Assembly: GCF_022201045.2 (NCBI RefSeq) | Contig: NC_068564.1 | Location: forward strand, 30,595,001 to 30,659,000 | DNA length: 64,000 bases | Origin: Citrus sinensis | Lineage: Eukaryota > Streptophyta > Magnoliopsida > Sapindales > Rutaceae | Direction of reading: 5' to 3' | In this document: positions 1 to 11,004 of the stretch, one piece after another | How positions within the stretch are numbered: position 1 is the first letter of the stretch | How the letters are laid out: each line of letters begins with the position of its first letter | The notes under the pieces: model-generated | What the model saw: the letters and a program-made list of their open reading frames with translations, nothing else | What the model was told of the DNA's origin: nothing | Database searches by the model: none | Translations under genes and position numbers: made by a program

Positions 1-61
1 AAAAAAAAAAAATTCGAAGGATTGTAACTTCTTTTGTGACCAGTCTGGTGAATTTAAACAA

Positions 62-1597
62 ATGGAGAGGAGGGTCTATGAAGCAGCGGTTGAGGGCAGC
101 GTAGAATCTTTGCTTAAATTGCTTCAAGAGGATGCTCTGCTTCTCGATAGATCAATGGTGAGTTGTTACTCTGAGACCCCTTTGCACGTAGCCTCAATGC
201 TTGGACATGAAAACTTTGTGCGGGAAATTTTAAGTCGAAAGCCTGAGTTAGCTGGAGAGCTCGATTCCAGAAGATCATCAGCACTTCACTTGGCAGCTGC
301 AAAAGGGCACCTTGGCATAGTGCTGAAATTGGTATCGGTCAATCCCAAAATGTGTTGTGCTTGCGATCGAGATGGGAAAAATCCTCTACATGTTGCCGCC
401 ATCAAGGGCCATGTTAATGTCTTGAGAGAGTTGGTTCAAGTAAGACCCAAGGCCTGTCGAATCTTGATGGACAGAGGTGAGACAATTTTGCATGCTTGTG
501 TGAATTATAACCAGTTGGAGTGCCTGAAGTTGCTGGTGGAGACACTGAATGATCATGAGTTTGTGAATTCGAAGGACGACGATGGCAACACTATCTTGCA
601 TCTCGCCGTCATCGATAAACAAGTAGAGGTATATATAATGTAGCTAATAATTAATGATATATCTCCTTACCATTAATTAGTTGATTAATTCTACTCTTTC
701 TTTTCCCTTTGTATTTAACTTATATATAATGCGAAACCCGAAAACGTGCAGACGATAAAGTTTTTGACTGACAGCTGTACTACATTAGAAGTGAATGCTG
801 TTAATGCAAATGGCTTCACAGCTTTGGATATTTTAGCACGAAGAAAATTAGATGTGAATTGGACGATCGGAGAGCTGCTTCGATGCGCTGGAGCAAGAAG
901 TCAGAAGGAAACACGCGAACCTTCTCCAGCCATCACACAGACACCGACAGGATCGATCATAACATCCCATTCTGATGACCCTAGTAATCAAGGGCGTGAA
1001 CGTCCAGAGAAGGTTAGAAAAAAGCAAGAAGATGAATGGTCCGAAAAAAAGCGTAATGCATTAATGGTGGTAGCATCACTCATCGCTACCATGGCATTTC
1101 AAGCTGCTCTGAACCCTCCTGGTGGTGTATGGCAAGACGATTCCCAAGCAAACGACACTTCACCACATGACGCAGGGTCTTCGATAATGCTAACTAATGT
1201 TGAGAGTGTTTACTATCTTTTCTTTGGTTTTAACACCACAGGCTTTGTGGCGTCTCTTAGCATCATATTATTGCTCATAAGCGGCATCCCATTTTTTAAG
1301 CGCAGGTTTTTCATGTGGATTTTAACTGTGATAACGTGGGTTGCAATTAGTGCAATGGCACTAACTTATCTGTTCGGGGTAGTTGGTATTACGAATTCGG
1401 GTAACAGCGTGGCACCCCAGTGTGGTTTTTTATATGTAATGGATGGATGGATTGGGCTGATAGGGATTCTTATTCTCGCGCACATTGTACGCCTTATGGT
1501 GAAGATGATAAAATTTTTGCTAAAATTAATGAAGAGATCACCACGGCAACCCTCAAGTTCGGATGCTCACGCAGCACATCCTATTCATACCGTCTAA
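62..1597 (+). CDS. Ankyrin-repeat/PGG-domain membrane protein, BDA1-like, copy 1
   Basis: Two exons, 62-628 and 752-1597, are joined at a phase-0 GT-AG intron (GAG|GTATAT ... GTGCAG|ACG) and give about 470 residues. The first 190 residues are consecutive ankyrin repeats, with TPLHVAS, SALHLAA, NPLHVAA and TILHLAV marking successive repeats. Residues about 290-316 carry the PGG-domain signature (KKRNALMVVASLIATMAFQA followed by NPPGGVW). Three further hydrophobic stretches lie near 343-369, 375-400 and 420-442, and the C-terminus is basic. The family (BDA1/ACD6-like) consists of plasma-membrane ankyrin proteins linked to immunity and salicylate signalling; the exact role here is inferred from family only. 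The reading frame beginning at GTG 746 is an artefact, because the exon starts after the acceptor. The copy at 6587 is a near-identical tandem duplicate. Confidence 0.9.
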
Positions 1598-2214
1598 TGT
1601 GCACAGCCCCCGTGGGATGAGTATAATAAGGGTGCGTTTGAGAGTTAGATACAATAATTTTTAAGTTATAATTGCTGGGGTGTAAAAATTATAGTTGTAG
1701 AGTAGAATTCGATAGTGTTTGGTAAAAATATTGAATCTTTTAAGCTGCAGAAGCTGATGATATTTAGTAAATTTTAATATTTATGGAGTGCATGAATATT
1801 TGTAATAATTAATTTTAAATAACGTTATTTTTAATTGTTAACAAATCACATTATTTTTCATACATTGAATTATTATATTGACATACAATTACGATTTATT
1901 ACTTCACAAATTAAATTAATATTTAATAAATCAAATTTATTTTTTTGCACAAGTTGTAATAAATAATTTTTAAAATAAATAAATTTTAATTTTAAATATT
2001 GATTGAAGAAATAAATTATACCAACTATGTCTAATAAAGATAATATAATATTTCATAATAAAATTAAAATGTAATTAATTACAAAACTCGTATATTTATT
2101 TTGTCATGCCTCCATTAAACTCACAGCAATGTTGTCTCTCAAGATTATTATATCTTGAGCTGTATTATCAATTGTATCATAACTTTATTTATGAGATGCA
2201 ATATTGCTTATATA

Positions 2215-2548
2215 TATGTTCACTAATACTATGACTTGGCTCATCCATTATTTCATCAAAATGATCATGAATTTGTGAATATCTTCTAATGTAATTATGT
2301 AAAGTCATGGTAACAATAACTATCTTCAACCTACTTCTTGAATGGATAACTTGTCATATTTCGTAAAATATTCCGTGTATTCTTCTAAACCCTAAAAGTA
2401 CACTCAATAACACATATCAAGAAAGAGTGTTTGTAGTTGAACAATTCTTTATGACCCATTGATTAGCTATCTCTACCAAATTTAAGAAGGTAATATCTTT
2501 CACTTTTATATAGTCCTAAATACCCACTTAACTATGGATATCCTGCAC
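2215..2548 (-). pseudogene. Harbinger (HARBI1-like) transposase C-terminal remnant
   Basis: Conceptual minus-strand translation gives GAGYP, LSGYLGLYKSERY, HKELFNYKHSF and SYPFKK. After one frame change it continues with TLHNYIRRYSQIHDHFDEIM. This matches the C-terminal half of plant PIF/Harbinger nucleases (AGYP...GYL.PY..ERYH, KELFNYRHSSLRN, SYPFKKQ, LHNYIR). Several stop codons and at least one frameshift make it non-functional. The family assignment rests on remembered conserved motifs. Confidence 0.75.
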
Positions 2549-2858
2549 CTATAATAATGTAAGTAATAAATATAATCATTATAATTATGACTTTTTAATT
2601 AATTCATTTAAAATAATTTTTTAGTATTATAATGTTTATTAAAAATAATTTATTTATTTACGTAAGTAATATGTTTAATATTATATTTCGTTTTTCACAT
2701 TAAACAATAATAATAATAATTTAATTTATATAATTATTAAATTTTCTTAAAATTTCAAATTTTCAAATTTACATTTTAAATTAATTATTAAATTGATATT
2801 CAAAATATTTATTTAAATTTTGACGTTGAATTGTATTATTAATAATAATTTTTTATTT

Positions 2859-3391
2859 TAATAATAATAAAAATAATAAATTTTAATATTATAATATAAA
2901 ATATTATTAGTAAAAATATTAAATTATTTTATAATCAAAGATGCTTTTTATTTTATATTAAATGAACTTTCATTTGTAATAATACAATTAAACTATGATA
3001 AAAAATATTTATTTATAGTTAATTTTAATAATGAAAAATTATTATTACAATCCAATTTAATTATAACTATTGAATTATGCCAAACACAAGACAATTTAAA
3101 CATAATTCAATCATATTTTAATAATAATAAAAATAATAAAATTTAATATTATAATATAAAATATTATTAGTAAAAATCTGAAAGTATTTTACAATCAAAG
3201 ATGTTTTTTTATTTTATATTAAATGAACTTTCATTTGTAATAATACAATTAAACTATGATTAAAATATTTATTTATTTATAGTTAATTTTAATAATGAAA
3301 AATTATTATTACAATCCAATTTATTCATAACTATTGAATTATACCAAATACAAGACAATTTAAACATAATTCAGTCATATTCTATCTTATC
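2859..3391. repeat. Direct tandem duplication of about 265 bp
   Basis: Two adjacent copies (about 2859-3118 and 3119-3391) both run from an (ATA)n-rich start through AAATGAACTTTCATTTGTAA to CAAGACAATTTAAACATAATTCA. They differ by scattered substitutions and small indels. The repeat lies in the right part of the Harbinger relic and holds no gene. Confidence 0.75.
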
Positions 3392-3435
3392 TCATCTCCT
3401 CCGATCTTAGCACATCCTATCTTGCATAATGCACC

Positions 3436-4264
3436 TTAAAATTTATGATTGAAATGTAGAATTCAACTAATTTAAAAGCCTATGAAGTCACTAAGTCAAA
3501 ATTTAATGAAGATTAGGATTCGCAGAAATACATTTTTAAAAGTTGCTTGAAAATTAGTAGGGATTTGAGACTAAATAATAAAAATTTAATAAAACCTTCT
3601 ACATTATCCCAACTTCCATAATCTTTAACAAATTCGTAATAGTATAAAGGGTATTGCAAAATTCTTCTACAAATCGGAATAAGCCAGCAAATATAACCTT
3701 GAATATAATTCGATTATCTATATTTTCAATAAGCAAACATTTTAAAAGAAATTATTATAAGAACAAGCAATCTAAAAATTTACCTACTTATTATAACTCA
3801 GTTTGTATCGCAACTAACAAAATTCATGTTCAAATAAAAAACCCAAAACTCAACACTTACCAAATAAGCACAATTCCATCTCCAAACTCAAATAAACCCA
3901 CACCATAATTGAAAATCCAAGAGATGAAATGAGGACATAGGGTAAAATTGAAATCTGAGAACTGAAACCGAACAATCAGTCTACGGAAAGAGAAGACGAG
4001 TAAGCTTTTTTTTTTTTTTTTTCAATTCTTTCGTCTTTTTGATTGAGCTGCAACATGCAATCATTAAGCATGAAGAGTCTTTGAGCAACAAGAATAACTA
4101 TTGCTCATTTATCATTTTTTTTAAAGCAAAAATTACTCATTTTAATTGGAGGAGTTTTTTTTTGGGCAGGCGCTTGCTCATTTACCCTTTTTTGAGACAA
4201 TTTTTTTTTTTTGTGAGCAACAAGAACCACTATGATATTGCGGCTTGAAATAAAATGGACAACG
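3436..4264. other. AT-rich intergenic spacer
   Basis: No gene is supported here. The open frame at 3654-3908 is Asn/Ile/Lys-rich, as expected for chance coding in AT-rich DNA. A T18 run sits near 4005-4022. Confidence 0.5.
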
Positions 4265-4785
4265 AGGGTTATTTTGAAATGAGAAATTTATAACCGTCCA
4301 TCTGTTTATTTTGCCTTTTTTTAAAAATATACAAACACTTTTTTTTTCAGCGCGCCACCTGGAGTTTGCTTTTTGTTGCATTCATTCACTTCCGTTTAAT
4401 TTCTGTTAGCAAATTTAACGGAATGACCTTTTTACCCCTCAAAATTACAATTTAACCAAAAATAAATAGAAATTGGAGATAAATTTAGCAAGCAACAAAC
4501 ACTATTTTCCTCCAATTTCTAGCATCCACCTTTGAAAAAAATTAAATCCATCCAATTTATCTCCAATTTTCATTTATTTTGGGTTAAATTGTAATTTTGA
4601 GGGGTAAAAAGGTCATTTCGTTAATATTCCGTTAAATCCACTAACGGAAATTAGACGGAAGTGGACGAATGTAACAAAAAACAAATTTTAGGTAGCGCGC
4701 TGAAAAAAAAAGTGTTTGTGTATTTTTAAAAAATGCAAAACAAACAAGTGGATCATTATAAATTTTCCTTTTGAAATTAAAAGGA
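4265..4785. mobile_element. Foldback MITE with long inverted-repeat arms
   Basis: The stretch from about 4265 to 4487 reappears inverted at about 4550-4785. Matching landmarks are CAGCGCGCC near 4349 versus GGTAGCGCGCTG near 4692, the AAACACTTTTTTTTTC tract versus its complement, CACTTCCGT versus ACGGAAGTG, and TTTTTACCCCTCAAAATTAC versus its complement near 4590. Arms of more than 200 bp flank a short loop, and there is no coding capacity. This is the architecture of a foldback or long-TIR non-autonomous DNA element. I could not identify a clear target-site duplication. Confidence 0.75.
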
Positions 4786-5968
4786 GAGTCATTCGATATT
4801 TACGTTATTATAATATTTTTAAGTGCGAAAAAGGAGGGGTTTTAAGAGGACTTTGAAGGGGTGGGAATAGTTTCACCGTGTTGGCAACAACAAATAGCCC
4901 AATGTGTTAGGCCACGATGTCGAAGCAATAAGTGGCCCAAAAAATGTTTGCAGTATTTGGGTCCAATCGTTTTGTTTCAATACAGTTTTAACAGTTTCTG
5001 CTGTACCCCTAGCGCCTACATACCTCTATGATTGCCGCCGTCTCAATGAAAATAATATCTCTTAAGTAAATGCAATGCAGGATTCTTATGGAAACGACAA
5101 GGTGGGCAAAAATTCAGGGGAAAAAAAAATTCCGAAGAGTTTGCTTTTGCCTTCGCACTACAAGAGGTGTGGGCATTCTTTTCGTCTTTTATATTTTATA
5201 TTCGTCATACATCAAAGAAAAGAAAATTGCATTGTAGGCACCTTAATAATACGAAATCTTATTAACATATAGGTGCGTATGGTACTTTTATTTATTTATT
5301 ATTATTTTTTATATATAAGGAAGTCTTAGGCACACCATGTAATAATTTTGACGTGGCACTCCAATTAGAGGCGAGTAAAACATCGGTATTCAGAAGAAAT
5401 CGAATCGACATAACGATTAATATAATAAAAACAAATATGAAATAGTCCCAAATAGTGGCAATATACATAATGATTGATATAATAAAATAGTGGCAATAAA
5501 CATAATGATTGATATAATAAAAACAAAGATAAAGGTACACTCCCCACCAAAAGTGTTGGCCATGACGATGAGTTTCCACTCAAGTGTTAGGTATGTATAC
5601 GGTTTTGTATAATTAAAGTGCCGGCTATTTTATTAAAAAAAGAAAAGAAAAAAAGTAGATGGCGGCAACGCTTTTTATTCTGTAGGTTTTGTACGTAATA
5701 GGTTATTATGTAATTAATGAAATATTTTAAGGATATTTTTTATATGAAATATTTCTTAGGAAAAGCTCTCTAACTTCTATTCTCAAAAACTCAAATTTTG
5801 AATTTTATTAGCATAGGTAAATTAATTTATTTAAATTTAAAAAATTCTACTCACAAAATATCTAAACACCAATTTTTTTTAAATACTTATAAAATTAAAT
5901 AAGCAAACTATCAAATAAATCATAGCAAATAAGTATTTAATTAATAGATAATTCCACTAGAGTAAAAT
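4786..5968. other. Intergenic spacer with a 35-bp tandem repeat
   Basis: No gene is supported. Two 35-bp copies beginning AATAGTGGCAATA lie at 5451-5485 and 5486-5520, with a weaker related piece just upstream. The minus-strand open frames across this repeat are Tyr/Ile-rich and repeat-derived, so I do not call them. Confidence 0.5.
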
Positions 5969-6182
5969 AACATAACCTGAATCAAATGGTTATGACTCAG
6001 TTGGCAGCGCAGGCTAAGTTTGTGGGAAGAGCTCTCGGGTTCGATCCTCACTAAACACCTCATTTGGGAGGGGTAAAGAGTCTTAACTGTGACTACACCT
6101 TGAATTCGGATTAATCAGGACCCAATGCGATCGCCGGATACCGAATGACTTACACCAAAAAAAAAAAAAAAACATAACCTGA
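5969..6182 (+). mobile_element. tRNA-derived SINE with 12-bp target-site duplication
   Basis: The body is 5981-6170. A pol III A-box-like TGACTCAGTTGG (5993-6004) and a B box GGTTCGATCC (6038-6047) are 33 bp apart, as in tRNA-derived promoters. They are followed by an unrelated body and a terminal A-run. AACATAACCTGA at 5969-5980 is repeated exactly at 6171-6182, flanking the element as a target-site duplication from LINE-type insertion. The head does not fold as a complete tRNA gene in my reading, so SINE is preferred over tRNA. Confidence 0.85.
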
Positions 6183-6316
6183 CATTAAAGTCAGTCCACC
6201 ATATGATAACCTTGAATTCAGATTAGTCAAGACCCAATGCGATCGCCGGATACCAAATAACTTACACCAAAAAAAAAATATATAACCTGACATTAAAGTC
6301 AGTCCACCATATGATT
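6173..6316. repeat. Duplicated SINE 3' end with flank
   Basis: The flank motif from ATAACCTGACATTAAAGTCA to CCATATGAT occurs at about 6173-6206 and again at about 6283-6316. Between the copies is a second copy of only the last ~70 bp of the SINE (ACCTTGAATTCAGATTAGTC through GGATACC, ending in an A-run). This is a local tandem duplication of the SINE tail plus target flank. Confidence 0.75.
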
Positions 6317-6586
6317 TGGGATAAGCCATGAGGATTAAGTGGTCCACAATAAATCGGTCTCCTAAAATTAACCCCACACCAAGAAGACTTGTAAGTTGAC
6401 TTCACTAGACCTAAAGAAATATCTCCAAAATAATGCAGCTTAAATGAAGTACCAGACTTCATCTTTCGAGTCATAACGGAGAGATCACTTGAATCTTTGT
6501 GAGCCTACATACAATTGAGAAAATAAGAAAAAAAAAATTCGAAGGATTGTAACTTCTTTTGTGACCAGTCTGGTGAATTTAAACAA

Positions 6587-8122
6587 ATGGAGAGGAGGGT
6601 CTATGAAGCAGCGGTTGAGGGCAGCGTAGAATCTTTGCTTAAATTGCTTCAAGAGGATGCTCTGCTTCTCGATAGATCAATGGTGAGTTGTTACTCTGAG
6701 ACCCCTTTGCACATAGCTTCAATGCTTGGACATGAAAGCTTTGTGCGGGAAATTTTAAGTCGAAAGCCTGAGTTAGCTGGAGAGCTCGATTCCAGAAGAT
6801 CGTCAGCACTTCACTTCGCAGCTGCAAAAGGGCACCTTGGCATAGTGCTGAAATTATTATCGGTCAATCCCAAAATGTGTTGTGCTTGCGATCGAGATGG
6901 GAAAAATCCTCTACATGTTGCCGCCATCAAGGGCCATGTTAATGTCTTGAGAGAGTTGGTTCAAGTGAGACCCAAGGCCTGTCGAATCTTGATGGACAGA
7001 GGTGAGACAATTTTGCATGCTTGTGTGAATTATAACCAGTTGGAGTGCCTGAAGTTGCTGGTGGAGACACTGAATGATCATGAGTTTGTGAATTCGAAGG
7101 ACGACGATGGCAACACTATCTTGCATCTCGCCGTCATCGATAAACAAGTAGAGGTGTGTATATATATACTCTAGCTAATAACTAATAATATATCTCCTTC
7201 CCATTAATTAGTTGAATAATTCTACTCCTTCTTTCCCTTTGTATTTAAATTATATAACGTAAAACTTGGAAACGTGCAGGCTGTAAAGTTCTTGACTGGC
7301 AGTACTACAATAGAAGTAAATGCTGTTAATGCAAATGGCTTCACAGCTTTGGATATTTTAGCACAACGAAAATTAGACATGAATTCGACGATTGGAGAGC
7401 TGCTTCGATGCGCTGGAGCAAGAAGTCTGAAAGAAACACGTGAACCTGCTTCAGGCACCACAAAGACACGGACAGGATCGATCATAACATCCCATTCTGG
7501 TGACCCTAGTAATCAAGGGCGTGAACGTCCAGAAAAGGCTAGAAAAAAGCAAGAAGATAAATGGTCGGAAAAAAAGCGTAATACATTAATGGTGGTAGCA
7601 TCACTCATCGCTACCATGGCATTTCAAGCTGGTCTGAACCCTCCTGGGGGTGTATGGCAAGATGATTCCCCAAAAAACGACGCTTCACGACATCAAGCAG
7701 GGTGTTCGGTAATGTTAACTCAAGATGAGATTAGTTACAATCTTTTCTTTGGTTTTAACACCACAGGCTTTGTGGCGTCTCTTAGCATCATATTATTGTT
7801 CATAAGCGGCATCCCATTTTTTAAGCGTAGGTTTTTCATGTGGATTTTAACTGTGATAATGTGGGTTGCAATTAGTGCAATGGCACTAGCTTATCTGTTC
7901 GCCATACTTGGTATTACGAATTCGGGTAACAGCATGATACCCTGGTATGCTTCAACAATTGTGCTACTTGGATGGATTGGGTTCATTGGGATTCTTATTC
8001 TCGCGCACATTGTCCGCCTTATAGTGAAGATGATAAAATTTTTTCTAAAATTAATGAAGAGATCACCACGGCAACCCTCAAGTTCGGATGCTCAGGTAGC
8101 ACGTCCTATTAATACCGTCTAA
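6587..8122 (+). CDS. Ankyrin-repeat/PGG-domain membrane protein, BDA1-like, copy 2
   Basis: Exons 6587-7153 and 7280-8122 are joined by a phase-0 GT-AG intron and encode about 469 residues. Exon 1 differs from copy 1 at only a few residues, and the 50-bp leader upstream of the ATG is the same as that upstream of position 62. The ankyrin region (residues 1-190) is followed by a variable Ser/Thr-rich linker, the PGG motif (NPPGGVWQDD) and three further membrane segments. Divergence is concentrated in the loop after the PGG motif and in the last extracellular/luminal loop (ITNSGNSMIPWYASTIV against ITNSGNSVAPQCGFLYV in copy 1). The architecture is intact and the gene is presumably functional. 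Confidence 0.9.
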
Positions 8123-11004
8123 TGTGTACAACCCCCCGTGGGATGAATATAATAAATGTACATGTAGTGACTGAATACCATGAGTTGTGCTAAATATTAT
8201 GTTACCCTGAGTTTGAAGAATAATAATTAATGTTCTGATATTACTGTGCAATCGTTACATTTATTCGTTCTCTTAACAGCTTAACTTAATTGATTGTCAC
8301 TATATAAGACAGGCTTCATTTGAGATAATTATAATATGATATTTAAGAATAATGATGACAATTATATGTAAGGATGCGTGATCGGTTTCAAATTCAATTG
8401 GTGAGCAATATTTTATTCAAAATTATTCTAAAATTTTTATTTGAAATGAAGTATCATGAAAGGTGCATTAAATTGATTTATAATTATATGATCCCATATT
8501 ATTCACACGACGAGTACCATATTACTATCAGAATGAATATTTTCGGTAAAAAATAATTTATTTATTTATTACGTAACAGTTGTTCTACTCTTCTTGTACC
8601 ACTTCCAAAAGATTTTATCGAAATAATACATTTCAGACAATAACATTTCTCTTTTTGATCTGTAATTACAGTCAGAATAGTTGACTCTCGACTTTAAGTT
8701 CTTAGATTATTGGTGGTACCTTAGACACAGTAGTTTATTTAATAACAAACGGACTTGAACACGCATATTAAGTACTTATGTACATCATTCTAACATATAT
8801 TATTTTACATATTTTTAGTTCAAATGTATTAGAATTCAGGAGAGAGATAGATCGACTATTTCTTCTTTAAGCGGTTGACACCTCATCATCTCCATTTTTT
8901 TTTTAGGTCAAGTTTAAATCTCTCTATATATTTTGCGAATGTAGAATTTCTCCGGATTGGAGTGTGACTCTTCTTCTTAAAACAAAATTTTGAACAATGG
9001 GAGGACGATTCCTTAATTGAATAGTAGACCACTTTTACCTTAGAGAAGTTTTTAGAACTAAACTCTAAATGGCAAAAAAAAGAGTAGATTTATCACTTTT
9101 TGGAGCAAAATTCTTCTCTGAACTCTGTTTCATAAAAAAGGGTGAGAGAACTAATACTTTTTCTTATATATATATATATATATATATATAAGAAAGTACC
9201 ATAAACTATGATCATTTACACCTCGCCGCATATTAAGGACATCCCAGGATCATATTCGATAATCATAATAAATATTGTGAAAGAGGATTCGAGCTCTCCA
9301 AGTCTTAATTCAAATAGAGCTCGACACGTGATTTTCATTAAAGGTCACGCGATGACGATACAAAGTTTGAAACTAATCTATAAAACTAACTTAAAAGCGC
9401 GATTACTAACAGGATGTGATTATTAACAAAATCACGTGCCGAAAGCGACGTAAACAAACTTAATTATGAATCTAATGGCAAACATGAATCATAAATATTG
9501 GACGAGCAAGATTCAGATATAAATCTCTCACCACAATCACATTCTCAATCTATGAATAAGGCCAAGAGGTTGAGAAAGGTATCTTTTAGCAAATTCTCAA
9601 CGGAAAAAGAGAAGTCTAAATTTATTTCCCATAATTTTTTCTTTCATTTAATCTAAACCAGAACCAAAGTTGACTTGAGCGTTGGAGTCCTCTCTATAGG
9701 GCCGGCTCGATGTCTACTGAGCGAAGACAAAAAAGGAAAACGCAAAGAAAGCTCAGGTATAATGATATTCTTAACCATTTCTTTCGTTTCAATATCCAGA
9801 CTACTAAATGAGTTTTGCACCTTCAGCATAAAATCACATATGGCAATAACATGCCCCAAGGAGCTGGCCGAATAGTTTTGTAAGAATTGGGTATCTGAGT
9901 CCTAAGAAATCTTAAAGGAGAAAGGAGGTATACCTGAGGTAAAATCCACAAATCTTGAGGGGGGTACCGAGCTAGCGGACTTTAATTTGTCAGCCCTTCT
10001 AACCTTTTTTTTAAAATAATAATTAAAAAAATTAAATGGCAACAACATATATAATATTATAACCTCTAAATTACATTTGATATAATTTATATAACTCATA
10101 TGATCATGCGAACCACACAGATTACGGATCCATAATTTTATGTGGTTCGCACGAAGTTGTGTGACTTAACATTTGCTATATAATATATATTGACTGCGTC
10201 AGATAGCAGGAATAAGATAGGTACATAGGAGGGCGGACACGTGCACACTTGCGGAAGCTACCTAGAAAACCGAACAACTTTTTTTTTATACGTTAGAATG
10301 ACGGACATTTAATTGACCTGTCTTCTCAGCATATATGAATTGACCTGAGGTTTCGTTTTCTTTTATACATCGTTCAAAATCTGTCCTTGAATACTCAAGC
10401 CCGTGGCAGATGGTCTCCCAGTAATGAAATTCCTGAGCCTATTAAAGATGTTGAAAAATTATTCTTCACAAAGACAAAATTAATTCCGTAGACAGTCTAG
10501 CCTCAGTATCCATGAATATGTGACCGTTTCATCAGCTGCGTACCATAATAAATACTCGCTATACACAGATTGCACTTCATGGATATTCGTCTAATTATCT
10601 AAAAATAATAATTCACATAAGAAATTAAAATTTCTCCATTCTCGATGATTTAACAAACTATGTCATACAAATTAAACAAGTATTTTCAAATTCCACTACT
10701 TAATCTTGAAAAAGTCCTTTGCGACTGCCAGCTGCATGCATGAGGTCATATTCAATCGTTTACAAATCAACGTTAATATAAAAGAAAACATAATCATCCA
10801 TTTTGGTCAAAGAAACAGTATGATAAGGAGATTGGTAATTAGACTCATCTAATTAATTGAATTTTGATCGTTGAAAAATTCTAACCTTTTAGGATGCTTC
10901 CCTATGTATTACCAATCATATTATACGTACATACTTTCTTAACTACTGTATCAAAGTTCTTATATAGTCCCAAAACCAAAGAGCTCTTTAATTAATAGTA
11001 AACG
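8123..11004. other. Intergenic region, no gene recognised
   Basis: The region contains a (TA)n microsatellite at about 9165-9190. A less AT-rich patch at about 9650-9980 looks like decayed repeat DNA that I cannot classify. An imperfect hairpin at about 10108-10152 pairs GCGAACCACA with TGTGGTTCGC and resembles a small MITE core. The open frames here are short and show no recognisable domain. Confidence 0.5.

Larger units (their letters stand above)
1630..3435 (-). mobile_element. Degenerate PIF/Harbinger DNA transposon
   Basis: The left end GGGTGCGTTTG follows TAA, and the right end reads ATGCACC followed by TTA. The ends are therefore imperfect inverted repeats with TWA-type flanks, as in PIF/Harbinger elements. 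The paralogous site after ankyrin copy 2 (about 8145) lacks the element's left end, which supports the left boundary. Inside, on the minus strand, lies a decayed transposase tail (separate entry). The remainder is very AT-rich and includes an internal duplication. The boundaries are less certain than the transposase homology. Confidence 0.6.

Noticed and set aside
746-760. GTG-initiated start for the second half of the ankyrin gene (also at 7274 and 12209)
   Set aside because: The bases are the splice acceptor (GTGCAG); all three genes join in phase 0 to exon 1.
3654-3908. 84-codon open frame
   Set aside because: AT-rich low-complexity composition with no domain; chance frame beside a transposon relic.
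5981-6170. A tRNA gene suggested by the A and B boxes
   Set aside because: No complete cloverleaf; A-tail and 12-bp target duplication identify a SINE.
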